Assembly (NCBI GenBank): GCA_003280575.1
Contig: QCEN01000001.1
Coordinates: 186,001-250,000 of the forward strand
DNA from: Prochlorococcus sp. AG-355-P07
Lineage (GTDB): Bacteria; Cyanobacteriota; Cyanobacteriia; PCC-6307; Cyanobiaceae
DNA: 64,000 nt
Direction of reading: 5' to 3'
Shown here: positions 46,023 to 55,987 of the stretch, piece by piece
Layout of the letters: each line of letters starts with the position of its first letter
Position numbering within the stretch: the stretch's first letter is position 1
Translations under genes and position numbers: made by a program
The notes under the pieces: model-generated
The model's database searches: none
What the model saw: the letters and a program-made list of their open reading frames with translations, nothing else
What the model was told of the DNA's origin: nothing

Positions 46023-47255
46023 TTGAAAAATGCAAATTTAAAAACATTTGAATTATTATCTCCTAAATATGAAAGGGATAATATCAAGTTAGGTTTATCA
46101 AGAATTAAAAAAGCACTTCAAGAACTTGGTAATCCTTGCAAGAATATTCCTGCCATACAGATTATTGGAACCAATGGGAAAGGATCAATCGCGGCATATT
46201 TAGAAAGTATACTTTTTGAAGCTAAAAGGAATTTCGGTGTAACCACATCTCCTCATCTTTTGGATGTATGCGAGAGGATTAGAGTTAATAAAAAAAATAT
46301 AAACAAAAATGATTTTGAAAAAATATATAGATTAATAGAAAAAAATTTTTCAACATTTGAATTAACTCCTTTTGAAAAAATCATTTGCAGCGCGCTAATT
46401 TTTTTTGACCATCAAAAAGTTGAATTACTTATTCTTGAAGCTGGCTTAGGGGGACGATTAGACGCTACAACAGCCCATAAATCTAGACCAATAATTGCTA
46501 TTGGGAATATTGGCTTAGACCATAGTGAATTTCTTGGAGATACGATTGTAAAAATTGCCGAAGAAAAATTAGCAGTTATTGAAAAAAACTCAATTGTCAT
46601 CTCATGCAAACAGAATAGTCAAGTTGAAAATTTAATAACCAAAAAAGTTAAAAAGGTTGGAGCAGAAATTATCTGGAAAGATTCAATTACAAAAAGCTAT
46701 GAGCTTGGATTAAAAGGAATTTTTCAAAAAGATAATGCTTCTGTAGCTGTTGGAGCAATTGAAGCGCTGAATAATTTGGGATTTAATATTAAAGAAAAAC
46801 ATATATCTGAAGGTCTTAAAAAGACAACTTGGAACGGTAGGCTAGAAATAATAAATTATTTCAACAAAGAAATTCTTGTAGATTGTGCGCACAATTATCC
46901 TGCTGCAAAAGCACTCTCTCATGAGCGAAGCAATTGGAAGAATGAAGAAAAAGGAATTTATTGGATTTTAGGTGTCCAAAGACAAAAAGATATTTCCGCA
47001 ATATTAAAAACACTTCTAAAGAAAAATGATCACTTATTACTTGTGCCAGTTCCAAACCAACCTAGTTGGCAATTGAATGATCTCTCTCATATTAAAGAAA
47101 TTGACTTCCAAAAAACAATTGAATTTAAAACATTTGAACTTGCCATTGAGTATTTATTTTCTTTAAAAAAATGGCCGACTAATCATCCTGTTCTAACAGG
47201 TTCTATTTTTTTAGTTGCTGAATTTATTAAATTTGCGAATAAACAGAAATATTAA
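46023..47255 (+). CDS. folC: Folylpolyglutamate/dihydrofolate synthase
   Basis: FolC joins glutamate to dihydropteroate and lengthens folate tails. The 410-residue Mur-ligase-type protein has the P-loop IGTNGKGSIAAYLESIL near residue 48, TSPHLLDVCERIRVN, ILEAGLGGRLDATTAH, IGLDHSEFLGDT and DCAHNYPAA. The start is TTG, and the N-terminus is typical. Its 3' end overlaps the convergent oxidase gene by 4 bp. Confidence 0.94.
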   Translation: MKNANLKTFELLSPKYERDNIKLGLSRIKKALQELGNPCKNIPAIQIIGTNGKGSIAAYLESILFEAKRNFGVTTSPHLLDVCERIRVNKKNINKNDFEKIYRLIEKNFSTFELTPFEKIICSALIFFDHQKVELLILEAGLGGRLDATTAHKSRPIIAIGNIGLDHSEFLGDTIVKIAEEKLAVIEKNSIVISCKQNSQVENLITKKVKKVGAEIIWKDSITKSYELGLKGIFQKDNASVAVGAIEALNNLGFNIKEKHISEGLKKTTWNGRLEIINYFNKEILVDCAHNYPAAKALSHERSNWKNEEKGIYWILGVQRQKDISAILKTLLKKNDHLLLVPVPNQPSWQLNDLSHIKEIDFQKTIEFKTFELAIEYLFSLKKWPTNHPVLTGSIFLVAEFIKFANKQKY

Positions 47256-48604
47256 ATTTTAAATTGTTCTTTTACTTCCCAACCTTCCAATTTTCCTGGA
47301 TTTAATAGCCCTTTAGGATCAAATCTTAATTTCGCTTTTACTTGATCTGCATCCACCACTCCAAGACCTCCTCCTTCAACTGTTAAAACATGCGGATTAA
47401 AAATAAACGCACCAAGTTTCTTGCAATCTTCCATTATTTCTTTTAATTCTTCTGCACCATTCCACTTTAATACAGGCAAAGCCGCTAATCTTGGTGATCC
47501 TTGTTGAGAAACTGCCTCTAAATGCCAAAGAACTTTTTTACCCCATTTTTTTCTCAAAAAATTAATTAACTCTAGTTCATTATTTAGTGGCAAAAGCATC
47601 TGTAAATACGTCCAATTTTTATCCCTAGACCTCATATGAAGAGTTGTATGATTCCATACGACTTCAGAAATTCCATTCACGAGCTTTTCTTCTTCCCCAA
47701 GTAGGGTAGATTCAACTTTAAATTTTTTACAAATTAGATCGATGGTTTTTATTCCTCCAAGAGTAGATTGTATTAATATCTTGTGACTTCTAGATTTACC
47801 TTTAAACCATTTTGGCATTTGATCTACAATTTCTTTTTCAAGAATTGCTCCTAATTTTAGATCAATTGCTGCGCTAGTAAGAGTTTTTAATATTTCTATT
47901 GTTTTTTCGAATTCAATACAGTCGATAACTAATGAGTACCACTTACGTTTGATATCAGTAGCAAGTAATAAAGAAGTAATTATTCCATTAGTCCCATAAG
48001 CATGATTAAGAGGTTCGGATTCTTCAGCATCAAATTTTAATAATGCAGGTTTTTCATTCATTGTTACTGCCTCTAAACCAATAAGATTTCCTGGATCTCT
48101 TAAAAATCCCCATCTAATGGAACCAATACCTCCTGATCCACCTGCAATAAAACCTCCAATTGTTGCAGTTTTCCAAGTACTAGGAAGCAACCTCAATTCT
48201 CTACCATATTTCTCTAATTGTTTATTCAAATCTCCCATAACACAGCCAGACTGTACTTTTACAAAGCCTGTATCTGGATCAAATTCTTCTAACTTATTAA
48301 AGTGACTCATCTGCATTACAACTCCATTAAATAATGGGACAGCTTGTCCATAATTACCTGTACCTGAACCCCTTAAAGTAAGTGGGATAGATAATTCCCA
48401 ACAAATTTCTGCTACTTCCTTTACTGCTTTGTGATCACTAGGTCTTACCACCAAATCAGCAATACATTCATCTAATTTTTCAGTAAGGATTGGAGAGTAG
48501 TTATAAAAATCTTTTGAAAGTCTTTTTACATCGGATTTAGTTTCAATGATCTCTATGTTTTTGACTTCTCTAAATTTGTCTATAAATTTAAGTTTTGATA
48601 TCAT
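47252..48604 (-). CDS. FAD-linked oxidase, GlcD-like
   Basis: This 450-residue protein has the PCMH-type FAD-binding domain in the first 220 residues, with PLTLRGSGTGNYGQAVPL and ATIGGFIAGGSGGIGSIRWG. The C-terminal part ends with VKAKLRFDPKGLLNPGKLEGW, the D-P-x-G-L-x-N-P-G-K block of glycolate/lactate oxidases (GlcD, DLD). The substrate is not clear; a glycolate-like hydroxy acid from photorespiration is plausible. No GlcE or GlcF gene is adjacent. It lies 38 bp downstream of the amidohydrolase gene on the same strand. Confidence 0.88.
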   Translation of the reverse strand: MISKLKFIDKFREVKNIEIIETKSDVKRLSKDFYNYSPILTEKLDECIADLVVRPSDHKAVKEVAEICWELSIPLTLRGSGTGNYGQAVPLFNGVVMQMSHFNKLEEFDPDTGFVKVQSGCVMGDLNKQLEKYGRELRLLPSTWKTATIGGFIAGGSGGIGSIRWGFLRDPGNLIGLEAVTMNEKPALLKFDAEESEPLNHAYGTNGIITSLLLATDIKRKWYSLVIDCIEFEKTIEILKTLTSAAIDLKLGAILEKEIVDQMPKWFKGKSRSHKILIQSTLGGIKTIDLICKKFKVESTLLGEEEKLVNGISEVVWNHTTLHMRSRDKNWTYLQMLLPLNNELELINFLRKKWGKKVLWHLEAVSQQGSPRLAALPVLKWNGAEELKEIMEDCKKLGAFIFNPHVLTVEGGGLGVVDADQVKAKLRFDPKGLLNPGKLEGWEVKEQFKI

Positions 48605-48642
48605 TAATAAAAATTTTTATGCTTTGTATATAAATTAGCCAA

Positions 48643-49878
48643 TTAGCAATATAAATTGCCGTTTATAAATACTTTTCTCTTTAAATTGCTCGAAAAAACA
48701 TCTGCCCATCTTTGTGCATCTAAAATCACAAAATCAGCAGGACAACCTTTTTTAATCAGACCATCCCATTTTAAATTTAACAATCTGCTAGGAGCTAAAA
48801 AAATAGAAGATAGAGTCATTCTCTCCCAAGGATTTAGCTGAAGCATAGGCATCGAGCAAGACAACATATAAAAAGGATCAAAATTACCAAATGGGTACCA
48901 AGGGTCTTGAACATTATCACTACCAAGGGATACATCCACATGTGATTTTTGTAATTGCTTTATTGGCGCAACTGGTCTTTTTAATGAAGTAGTTTTATTA
49001 CTTCGATTGAGCAGCCAAAAATTTGTTAGAGGTAAAGCAATAACTTTAATATTATTCTCAGCCATTTTTTCTCCTAAATTTAAAATCTCTCTATTACTTA
49101 AAGAAATAAGACTACTCAAATGACTACAAGTGATCGGAATACTATTAATTTTTAAATTTTCGATTGTTTCTAATAAAACTTTTATTCCCGCTCCAGGTTC
49201 AATAATTGATTCATCTATATGCAAATCAATTTCTAATTTATATTTACTAGCAAGAAGAAGCATCTTTGATAGAAATTTGCTTGTATTTTTTTTATTGAAA
49301 GGAGGAACAATAACACCTCCTAAAATACCTCCATTAGAGGAAAATATTTTTGCTAAATCTTCTCCATCAGTTGTATCCCAGAATTCCATTGGAGCTAGAG
49401 CAACGTATTGTAGAGTCAACTCAGATGAAAATTTTTTTTGTAATTTAAAAAGTTCAATCCAAATGTCAATAGATTGACCTTTGTATGTATCGATATGACT
49501 TCTAATAGCTCGATATCCATTTCTAATAGCAAGTTTTAATGATTTCTCAACTCTTTCAAGAACCTTATCTGTAGTTCTAGTTTTATGTTCTTCAAGATTT
49601 ACTGATAATGCTCCTCCATAGTTTGATTCCAGATTAGGAAAGTCTGCCCATGTAAAAGATTTATCAACATGCGAATGCGTTTCAACAAATCTTGGGAATA
49701 AAATATTTTTTGGTTTTGTAGTTTTATTTTTTAAAGGCTTTAACTCAGAAACAAATCCATCCTCCCAACTAATTGAAATTGAACATAAATCCTCTACATC
49801 AATAATGAGGTTATCTATATCTTCAATTAAACAAAGGCTTCTGGGAATAAGAACCTCAGCTGTGCAGGAATTACTCAA
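48643..49878 (-). CDS. Cytosine-deaminase-like amidohydrolase
   Basis: This 411-residue protein belongs to the metal-dependent amidohydrolase superfamily. Metal ligands are seen in PRFVETHSHVDKSF (His-x-His), DLHIDES, TCSHLSSL, and the late Asp in SLGSDNVQDPWYPFGNFDP. The last block, D-N-V-x-D-P-W-Y-P-F-G, is very like that of E. coli cytosine deaminase CodA. Substrate is inferred; a related cyclic amide or pyrimidine is possible. No transporter or pathway neighbour helps. It is divergent from tRNA-His. Confidence 0.85.
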   Translation of the reverse strand: MSNSCTAEVLIPRSLCLIEDIDNLIIDVEDLCSISISWEDGFVSELKPLKNKTTKPKNILFPRFVETHSHVDKSFTWADFPNLESNYGGALSVNLEEHKTRTTDKVLERVEKSLKLAIRNGYRAIRSHIDTYKGQSIDIWIELFKLQKKFSSELTLQYVALAPMEFWDTTDGEDLAKIFSSNGGILGGVIVPPFNKKNTSKFLSKMLLLASKYKLEIDLHIDESIIEPGAGIKVLLETIENLKINSIPITCSHLSSLISLSNREILNLGEKMAENNIKVIALPLTNFWLLNRSNKTTSLKRPVAPIKQLQKSHVDVSLGSDNVQDPWYPFGNFDPFYMLSCSMPMLQLNPWERMTLSSIFLAPSRLLNLKWDGLIKKGCPADFVILDAQRWADVFSSNLKRKVFINGNLYC

Positions 49879-50004
49879 TTTTTGAATTTTCTTTTATTTT
49901 AAATCATAAGAAAACTTAACTGAATTAGAAAATAATTCAAATTTCGCTAAAAGATAAAAATACTATGAAAAATTACCCTTGAGTTGTTAAATTTATAAAT
50001 GTGA

Positions 50005-50078
50005 GGCGGGCGTCGCCAAGTGGTTAAGGCAGCGGCTTGTGGCGCCGCTATTCGGGGGTTCGAATCCCCTCGCTCGCC
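50005..50078 (+). tRNA. tRNA-His (GTG)
   Basis: The acceptor GCGGGCG (50006-50012) pairs with CGCTCGC, and a G at 50005 pairs with the discriminator C at 50078; this extra -1 G is the identity element of tRNA-His. The anticodon stem GCGGC/GCCGC encloses TTGTGGC, so the anticodon is GTG. CCA is not encoded. Confidence 0.95.
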
Positions 50079-50150
50079 CTCAAAAAAATTGCAGCAAAAT
50101 TATTTAACTTGTAATTTTGAATTAAAGAATCATAAAAAATTCATAGCAAA

Positions 50151-51545
50151 GTGCTAACAAAAACAAAACCAGAAGAAAAAAAAATTCAAAAGAATTCAAC
50201 TACTAGCAGTTATTGGATAACCACATTTGGATGCCAAATGAATAAGGCTGATTCTGAGAGAATGGCTGGGACATTAGAAAAAATGGGATACACCAGAGCA
50301 GATAATGAATTAAATGCCGATTTGGTCTTGTACAATACATGCACTATTAGAGATAACGCAGAGCAAAAAGTTTATAGTTTTCTAGGAAGACAAGCAAAAA
50401 GAAAGCACAAGACACCTAGCTTAAAACTTGTTGTTGCAGGTTGTCTTGCTCAGCAAGAGGGAGAGTCCTTACTGAGAAGAGTCCCAGAACTTGATTTGGT
50501 TATGGGGCCTCAACACGTAAATAATCTTGAGAATCTTCTGGGGAAAGTTGATTTAGGAAATCAAGTTGCTGCAACAGAAGAAACCTTCATTTCTGAAGAT
50601 ATAACAAGTGCTAGAAGAGAAAGCTCCATTTGCGGCTGGGTTAATATTATTTATGGATGTAATGAAAGATGTTCATATTGTGTAGTCCCCTCTGTAAGAG
50701 GAAAAGAGCAATCAAGATATCCAAATGCGATAAAAAGTGAGATCCAAAAATTGGCTGATGATAATTTTAAAGAAATTACTCTTTTGGGGCAGAACATTGA
50801 TGCTTATGGAAGAGACCTTCCAGGAACCACAAAAGAGGGGAGAAAAGAAAATACTTTAACTGATCTTTTGTATTATATTCATGATGTTGAGGGAATTCGC
50901 AGAATAAGATTTGCTACTAGTCATCCAAGATATTTTTCAAAAAGGTTGATTCAAGCTTGTTATGAACTTAATAAAGTCTGTGAACATTTCCATATTCCCT
51001 TCCAAAGTGGGAATGATGAAATTTTAAAGCAAATGTCCAGAGGATACACTATCAAAAAGTATAAAAATATTATCGAGAAAATTAGATCATTAATGCCAGA
51101 TGCATCAATAACAGCTGACGCGATAGTTGCTTTCCCAGGAGAAACCGAACAACAATATCAAGATACATTAAAGCTAATATCAGAAATTGGCTTTGATCAG
51201 GTGAATACAGCGGCATACTCTCCAAGGCCAAACACGCCTGCGGCAGTTTGGGCGAATCAACTTTCGGAAGAGGTGAAAAAAGCTAGATTGCAGGAAATTA
51301 ATGATTTGGTCGAGAAAACTGCTAGGAGTAGAAATCAAAGATATATCAATAATATCGAAAGCGTTTTAATTGAAGGTTTAAATCCGAAAAATTCCTCACA
51401 AATTATGGGTAGAACTAGAACAAATAGATTAACTTTTGTGGAGATTCCCAAAAATATTAACTTTAATTTTTCAATGGGAGATGAGATTAATGTCAGAATT
51501 AATGAAGCAAGACCTTTTTCTCTAACAGGAGAACTTCATTTATAA
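50151..51545 (+). CDS. miaB: tRNA 2-methylthio-N6-isopentenyladenosine methylthiotransferase MiaB
   Basis: MiaB adds a methylthio group to i6A37 of tRNAs. The 464-residue protein has the N-terminal cluster Cys in [28 protein letters not shown] and [11 protein letters not shown], the radical-SAM motif [22 protein letters not shown], and a TRAM domain at the end. The start is GTG. It is the first of a plus-strand run miaB-ddl-hyp-ftsQ-ftsZ; ddl follows after 14 bp. Confidence 0.96.
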   Translation: MLTKTKPEEKKIQKNSTTSSYWITTFGCQMNKADSERMAGTLEKMGYTRADNELNADLVLYNTCTIRDNAEQKVYSFLGRQAKRKHKTPSLKLVVAGCLAQQEGESLLRRVPELDLVMGPQHVNNLENLLGKVDLGNQVAATEETFISEDITSARRESSICGWVNIIYGCNERCSYCVVPSVRGKEQSRYPNAIKSEIQKLADDNFKEITLLGQNIDAYGRDLPGTTKEGRKENTLTDLLYYIHDVEGIRRIRFATSHPRYFSKRLIQACYELNKVCEHFHIPFQSGNDEILKQMSRGYTIKKYKNIIEKIRSLMPDASITADAIVAFPGETEQQYQDTLKLISEIGFDQVNTAAYSPRPNTPAAVWANQLSEEVKKARLQEINDLVEKTARSRNQRYINNIESVLIEGLNPKNSSQIMGRTRTNRLTFVEIPKNINFNFSMGDEINVRINEARPFSLTGELHL

Positions 51546-51559
51546 TTTTTTTTTTCTAA

Positions 51560-52627
51560 ATGATCGGGGTAAAGAAAAAATGTATTGGATTAATATTTGG
51601 TGGAGAATCCAATGAACATGAAGTATCAATATCCTCTGCAAAAACAGTTTTTAAAGCTTTTAATTCAGAAATAAACAAAAAACGCTTTACTATTAAATTC
51701 TTTTACATAAACAAAAATGGTGATTGGCTTGATGGTGATCTTTCGGAAAAAATCCTAATAGGTGAAATAAAAAACGATTCAACAAAAAAACAAGGAAAGT
51801 TTAAGAAAGATAAAATTAACTTCCTTGACGGAATTGAATTTCAAAATGTTGATGTTTGGTTTCCTCTCTTACATGGATTTAATGGGGAGGACGGTTCGAT
51901 TCATGGCTTACTAAGATTTACAAATAAACCAATGGTAGGATGTGGAATTTTAGGTTCTGCAATTGGGATGGACAAAATATTGATGAGGACAATTTTTTCA
52001 AATCTAAAACTTCCACAAGTTAATTTTCTAGTTTTTCAAAATGAAGATTTCAAAGAAAAGGAAGTACAAAATAAAATAATTAATGAAATTTTAAAAAAAT
52101 TAAATTTTCCAATTTTTGTTAAACCATCAAACTCTGGATCATCGCTTGGCATCTCAAAAGTAAAAAACGAATCAGAAATATTAAAAGCATTAGAAAAGGC
52201 TCGGGAAATAGATTCAAGAATCTTAGTAGAAGAAGGTTTAGAGGTAAGGGAGATTGAATGCGGGATAATTGGGAATTCAAAACTCTTAACCTCTGAGATA
52301 GGCGAAGTAAACTACGAGAGTGATTGGTATGATTTCAACTCAAAATATTACTCAAATAATCAGATAACTATCCCAGCAGAAATAGATTCTAAAATCACAA
52401 AAGAAATTAAAGAAATTGCTATTCAAAGTTGTAAAGCGCTAAATATTTTCGGTTTTGCAAGAGTAGATTTCTTTTTAGAAAAATCTTCAAATAAAATTTT
52501 ATTAAATGAAATTAATACCATTCCTGGTTTTACAAAAAACAGTATGTTTCCAATGCTTTGGAAAGCTTCAGGTTTAAATATTGAACAACTTGTGGCTAAA
52601 CTGGTAGATATATCTTTAGATTTATAA
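51560..52627 (+). CDS. ddl: D-alanine--D-alanine ligase
   Basis: Ddl makes D-Ala-D-Ala for peptidoglycan. The 355-residue ATP-grasp enzyme has IFGGESNEHEVSISSAK, PLLHGFNGEDGSIHG, VKPSNSGSSLGISKV, EEGLEVREIECGI and LLNEINTIPGFTKNSMFP. All the expected active-site blocks are intact. It starts the reduced division cluster with ftsQ and ftsZ. Confidence 0.96.
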   Translation: MIGVKKKCIGLIFGGESNEHEVSISSAKTVFKAFNSEINKKRFTIKFFYINKNGDWLDGDLSEKILIGEIKNDSTKKQGKFKKDKINFLDGIEFQNVDVWFPLLHGFNGEDGSIHGLLRFTNKPMVGCGILGSAIGMDKILMRTIFSNLKLPQVNFLVFQNEDFKEKEVQNKIINEILKKLNFPIFVKPSNSGSSLGISKVKNESEILKALEKAREIDSRILVEEGLEVREIECGIIGNSKLLTSEIGEVNYESDWYDFNSKYYSNNQITIPAEIDSKITKEIKEIAIQSCKALNIFGFARVDFFLEKSSNKILLNEINTIPGFTKNSMFPMLWKASGLNIEQLVAKLVDISLDL

Positions 52628-52636
52628 TTTAATCAA

Positions 52637-53047
52637 ATGTTGCATGGTCTTCTTTGGTTACCATTACTATTTATCTTCGTTTTATTAACTGCTTTAGGAT
52701 GGTTAGAAAGAAGAAGGCAAAATCTTTTTAGGAGCTGGGCCAATGGTTCTGAACTTTGTAAGTTAGATAGTTCAGGTGCAGCGTCCTTGAAAAATGGGGA
52801 ATTAAAATGGAGCGCATTTGAAGCTGGTACATTTGAAGAAAAAGATAGTTTCACAATCAAGAAACTTGAATTAGTGGAATTAATGGCCTTGACTTCAGGA
52901 GAAGCTCCTCTTACAAACGAATCTCAAGGAAAGTGCAGGTTGAGATTAGTAGGCGACGGGAAAGAGATGGATGTGCCGTTTTCAGATGCAGAGCAGGCTA
53001 GAGAATGGATGAATAAATTGATGGAGAAAGCTAGATGTGATTTATGA
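52637..53047 (+). CDS. Conserved hypothetical in the ddl-ftsQ interval
   Basis: This 136-residue protein has an N-terminal membrane helix (residues about 4-21, GLLWLPLLFIFVLLTALGWL) followed by a basic stretch (ERRRQ) and a soluble domain with WSAFEAGTFEEKDSFTIKKLELVELMALTSGEAPL and RLRLVGDGKEMDVPFSDAEQAREWMNKLM. I do not recognise the family; the fixed place between ddl and ftsQ suggests envelope or division work. ftsQ starts 11 bp before its stop. Confidence 0.75.
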   Translation: MLHGLLWLPLLFIFVLLTALGWLERRRQNLFRSWANGSELCKLDSSGAASLKNGELKWSAFEAGTFEEKDSFTIKKLELVELMALTSGEAPLTNESQGKCRLRLVGDGKEMDVPFSDAEQAREWMNKLMEKARCDL

Positions 53048-53762
53048 AAAACCAAAAAAAATCAATAACAGAATCTTTTTATTTCTAACTTTATTTTTAT
53101 TAGTCTTGGTAAGTCTAAAAACCTTAAAAAAGGTTTATTTACAAGATATTAAAATATCAGGCAGTGAATTAATTTCAAAAGATGATGTAGTAAATAATTC
53201 ATCTTTAAAACTTCCAATCCGATTAATTTTTATTGAAACTAATCTTCTAGAAAAAGAGTTAAAGCAAAATTTATCACTGAAGAATGTTTCAGCAATCAAA
53301 CAAATATTTCCTTTTGGATTGAAAATTGAGCTTAATACAAGAACCCCTGTAGCCTACGGCGAGAGAATACTAAATGACGAAAAAATATTAGGTTTTATTG
53401 ATAAAGATGGAATATTTATCAATAAAGATAATGCAGAAGAAAAAAGTTTAAGCAAACTTAACATTCAAGTTTTTGGTTGGAAAGAAGAATTTAAAAAAAT
53501 ATTATCTGAAATTTTTAATGCTCAAGAGAATTATGAATACGAGTTAGTAAAAATAACTTTCTCTCCAAATGGATTCCTAACTGTTGAAGAAAAAGATTTA
53601 AAAACAATTTTCCTTGGATTTAATCCAAATTTAATCAACTATCAATTATTAATAATCAACAACCTAAAAAACGAATTTACTAAAAATAACTTTTCTGAAA
53701 AAATACATAATGTTGATCTTACTGATCCAAATAAACCAAAAATAAAAGTGTTCAAACCCTAA
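53037..53762 (+). CDS. ftsQ: Cell division protein FtsQ
   Basis: FtsQ links early and late division proteins. The 241-residue protein has a short cytoplasmic basic start, one helix (about 11-29, IFLFLTLFLLVLVSLK) and a POTRA-like domain beginning near KVYLQDIKISGSELISKDDV. The FtsQ-type beta domain follows, with IKIELNTRTPVAYGE and GFIDKDGIFI. GTG is the start; it overlaps the upstream gene by 11 bp. ftsZ follows after 179 bp. Confidence 0.85.
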   Translation: MIYEKPKKINNRIFLFLTLFLLVLVSLKTLKKVYLQDIKISGSELISKDDVVNNSSLKLPIRLIFIETNLLEKELKQNLSLKNVSAIKQIFPFGLKIELNTRTPVAYGERILNDEKILGFIDKDGIFINKDNAEEKSLSKLNIQVFGWKEEFKKILSEIFNAQENYEYELVKITFSPNGFLTVEEKDLKTIFLGFNPNLINYQLLIINNLKNEFTKNNFSEKIHNVDLTDPNKPKIKVFKP

Positions 53763-53941
53763 TATTTGGGAGTTGATTTAAAAAAAAATTTTTTAATTAT
53801 TGTAGTGTTTATAAGGGTTTAGCATTTTTAGCTGAATATTTACTTAATAAATATTTTAAGGATTTTCCTCAACAAATTCATACATATGAGCTTAGTGAGT
53901 TCATAATGCACCCAACACTATTAATAGATCCCTAATTAGAG

Positions 53942-55057
53942 ATGAGCTTCGGTAACAATCCAAACTTTGATCAATCGAGAGAAATCCTTCCAAGTCAAAA
54001 CGCCAAAATAGAAGTTATTGGCGTAGGTGGTGGTGGAAGTAACGCGGTAAACAGAATGATTAATAGTGATTTAGAGGGCGTATCATTTCGAGTCCTCAAT
54101 ACTGATGCACAAGCACTACTACAATCTTCTGCAGAAAGTAGGGTTCAACTAGGACAAAACCTTACCAGAGGGCTAGGTGCTGGAGGAAATCCAAGTATTG
54201 GGCAAAAAGCTGCGGAAGAATCAAAAGAAGAGCTTCAACAAGCTTTAGAAGGTTCCGATTTAGTTTTTATAGCAGCTGGGATGGGTGGTGGAACAGGAAC
54301 AGGAGCAGCTCCTGTAGTAGCAGAAGTCGCTAAACAAAGTGGTGCTCTAACAGTAGGTATAGTCACAAAACCATTTTCTTTTGAAGGAAAAAGAAGAATG
54401 CGTCAAGCAGAAGAAGGTATCGCAAGACTCGCTGAAAATGTAGATACTCTCATCGTTATTCCAAATGATCGATTAAAAGACGTTATTTCAGGAGCACCTC
54501 TTCAAGAGGCTTTTAGGAATGCAGATGATGTTTTGAGAATGGGAGTAAAAGGTATAAGTGACATAATTACTTGCCCAGGATTAGTTAATGTTGACTTCGC
54601 AGATATAAGATCTGTCATGACTGAAGCAGGAACTGCTCTTCTTGGAATAGGTATTGGTTCAGGAAGGTCAAGAGCATTAGAAGCGGCACAAGCAGCGATG
54701 AATAGTCCTTTACTAGAGGCAGCTAGAATTGATGGTGCTAAAGGGTGCGTTATTAATATAACTGGTGGCAAAGACATGACATTGGAAGACATGACCTCAG
54801 CATCTGAAATTATCTATGATGTAGTTGATCAAGAAGCTAATATTATTGTTGGTGCAGTTGTTGATGAAGCAATGGAAGGAGAAATTCAAGTCACTGTAAT
54901 CGCTACCGGATTTGAAACAAATCAACCTCTAAAACAACAACGAATTAAAAACAGATTGTCAAATCAACCTTTATACAATATCTCCGAAAATAAAGAATCT
55001 GGAGCTAATATTCCTGAGTTCTTAAGATTGAGACAAAATAAAAAAGATATAGACTAA
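53942..55057 (+). CDS. ftsZ: Cell division protein FtsZ
   Basis: The tubulin-like GTPase forms the division ring. The 371-residue protein has [16 protein letters not shown], the tubulin signature [46 protein letters not shown] and a conserved C-terminal peptide near [11 protein letters not shown] clean ATG follows 179 bp of mostly non-coding DNA, which probably carries its own promoter. The Ftn2 gene at 28548 is its expected membrane tether. Confidence 0.97.
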   Translation: MSFGNNPNFDQSREILPSQNAKIEVIGVGGGGSNAVNRMINSDLEGVSFRVLNTDAQALLQSSAESRVQLGQNLTRGLGAGGNPSIGQKAAEESKEELQQALEGSDLVFIAAGMGGGTGTGAAPVVAEVAKQSGALTVGIVTKPFSFEGKRRMRQAEEGIARLAENVDTLIVIPNDRLKDVISGAPLQEAFRNADDVLRMGVKGISDIITCPGLVNVDFADIRSVMTEAGTALLGIGIGSGRSRALEAAQAAMNSPLLEAARIDGAKGCVINITGGKDMTLEDMTSASEIIYDVVDQEANIIVGAVVDEAMEGEIQVTVIATGFETNQPLKQQRIKNRLSNQPLYNISENKESGANIPEFLRLRQNKKDID

Positions 55058-55072
55058 AGGGTAAAATAGAGT

Positions 55073-55166
55073 GACTCGGTTATCTCGCCTGCCTCAAGCA
55101 TCCCTTGTGGCTGCTACCTTCCGGTCCTGACCAGGTTTAGGCGTTAAAACCGCGAAAGGCCGAGTC
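55073..55166 (-). ncRNA. ffs: SRP RNA (4.5S, small bacterial type)
   Basis: The minus strand reads GACTCGG at the 5' end and CCGAGTC at the 3' end, forming the closing stem. The central part contains GGTCAGGACCGGAAGGTAGCAGCC, where GGTCAGG-CCGGAAGG-AGCAGCC is the conserved domain IV that binds Ffh. The length of about 94 nt fits the small bacterial SRP RNA. The ends may be off by a few nt. Confidence 0.95.
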
Positions 55167-55213
55167 AAGTTTATCCTAGCAATTCTTGATTAAAAAAGAT
55201 ACATAAATTTCTT

Positions 55214-55987
55214 ATGTTACCTACAGACCTCGTTCAATATAAAAAAAAATCTCAAAAAATTATTGCATTAACTGCATGGGACTCTATATCAGGTTCTATT
55301 GCGGAAAACGCTGATGTTGATCTTGTATTAGTAGGAGATTCATTAGCGATGGTTTGTTTAGGATACAAATCCACCTTGCCCTTAACTTTAGAAAACATAA
55401 TTCATCATACAAATGCTGTTTCGAGAGGTTTCAAAAAGAAATTTGAAGAACAACCTTTGTTAGTTGCCGATATGCCTTTTCTCACTTATCAATGTGGAGA
55501 GGATAAAGCTGTAGAGTTTGCAGGGAAAATCATTCAAAACACATACGCAAAAGCTGTAAAAGTCGAAGGGGCTGAACCAGAAATACAAAAGGTAATTTCA
55601 AGATTAGTAAGAATGGGGATCCCTGTGATGGGTCATCTAGGGCTTACACCACAAAGCTATTTAAATCTTGGATTAAAGAAGCAAGGTAAAAGCTTAGAAA
55701 GCCAAGAAAAAATCAGAAGAGAAGCTTCTATACTCGAAAAATTAGGATGTTTTTCAATAGTTCTTGAACATATTCCTGAGCCACTTGCTAAAGAGTTACA
55801 AAGTAGTTTAACAATTCCCACAATAGGAATTGGTGCAGGTAATTATTGCGATGGTCAAGTAAGAGTGACTGCAGATTTATTAGGCCTTAATGACGATCAA
55901 CCTCCATTTTGCCAACCAATAATTCAAGGGAAGAAATTACTTAAAGATAAATTAAAAGAATGGGTTACCTCTCAAAGACTTAATTAA
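55214..55987 (+). CDS. panB: Ketopantoate hydroxymethyltransferase
   Basis: PanB makes ketopantoate for pantothenate and CoA. The 257-residue TIM-barrel enzyme has ALTAWDSISGSIAENADVDLVLVGDSLAMVCLGY, DMPFLTYQ, AVKVEGAE, GHLGLTPQS and PTIGIGAGNYCDGQVRV. The length is normal. Its 3' end overlaps the convergent hemW by 8 bp. Confidence 0.95.
   Translation: MLPTDLVQYKKKSQKIIALTAWDSISGSIAENADVDLVLVGDSLAMVCLGYKSTLPLTLENIIHHTNAVSRGFKKKFEEQPLLVADMPFLTYQCGEDKAVEFAGKIIQNTYAKAVKVEGAEPEIQKVISRLVRMGIPVMGHLGLTPQSYLNLGLKKQGKSLESQEKIRREASILEKLGCFSIVLEHIPEPLAKELQSSLTIPTIGIGAGNYCDGQVRVTADLLGLNDDQPPFCQPIIQGKKLLKDKLKEWVTSQRLN

Noticed and set aside
53837-53856. AT-only palindrome (ATATTTA-TAAATAT) upstream of ftsZ
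   Set aside because: AT-only inverted repeats are common by chance in such low-GC DNA; no further support.
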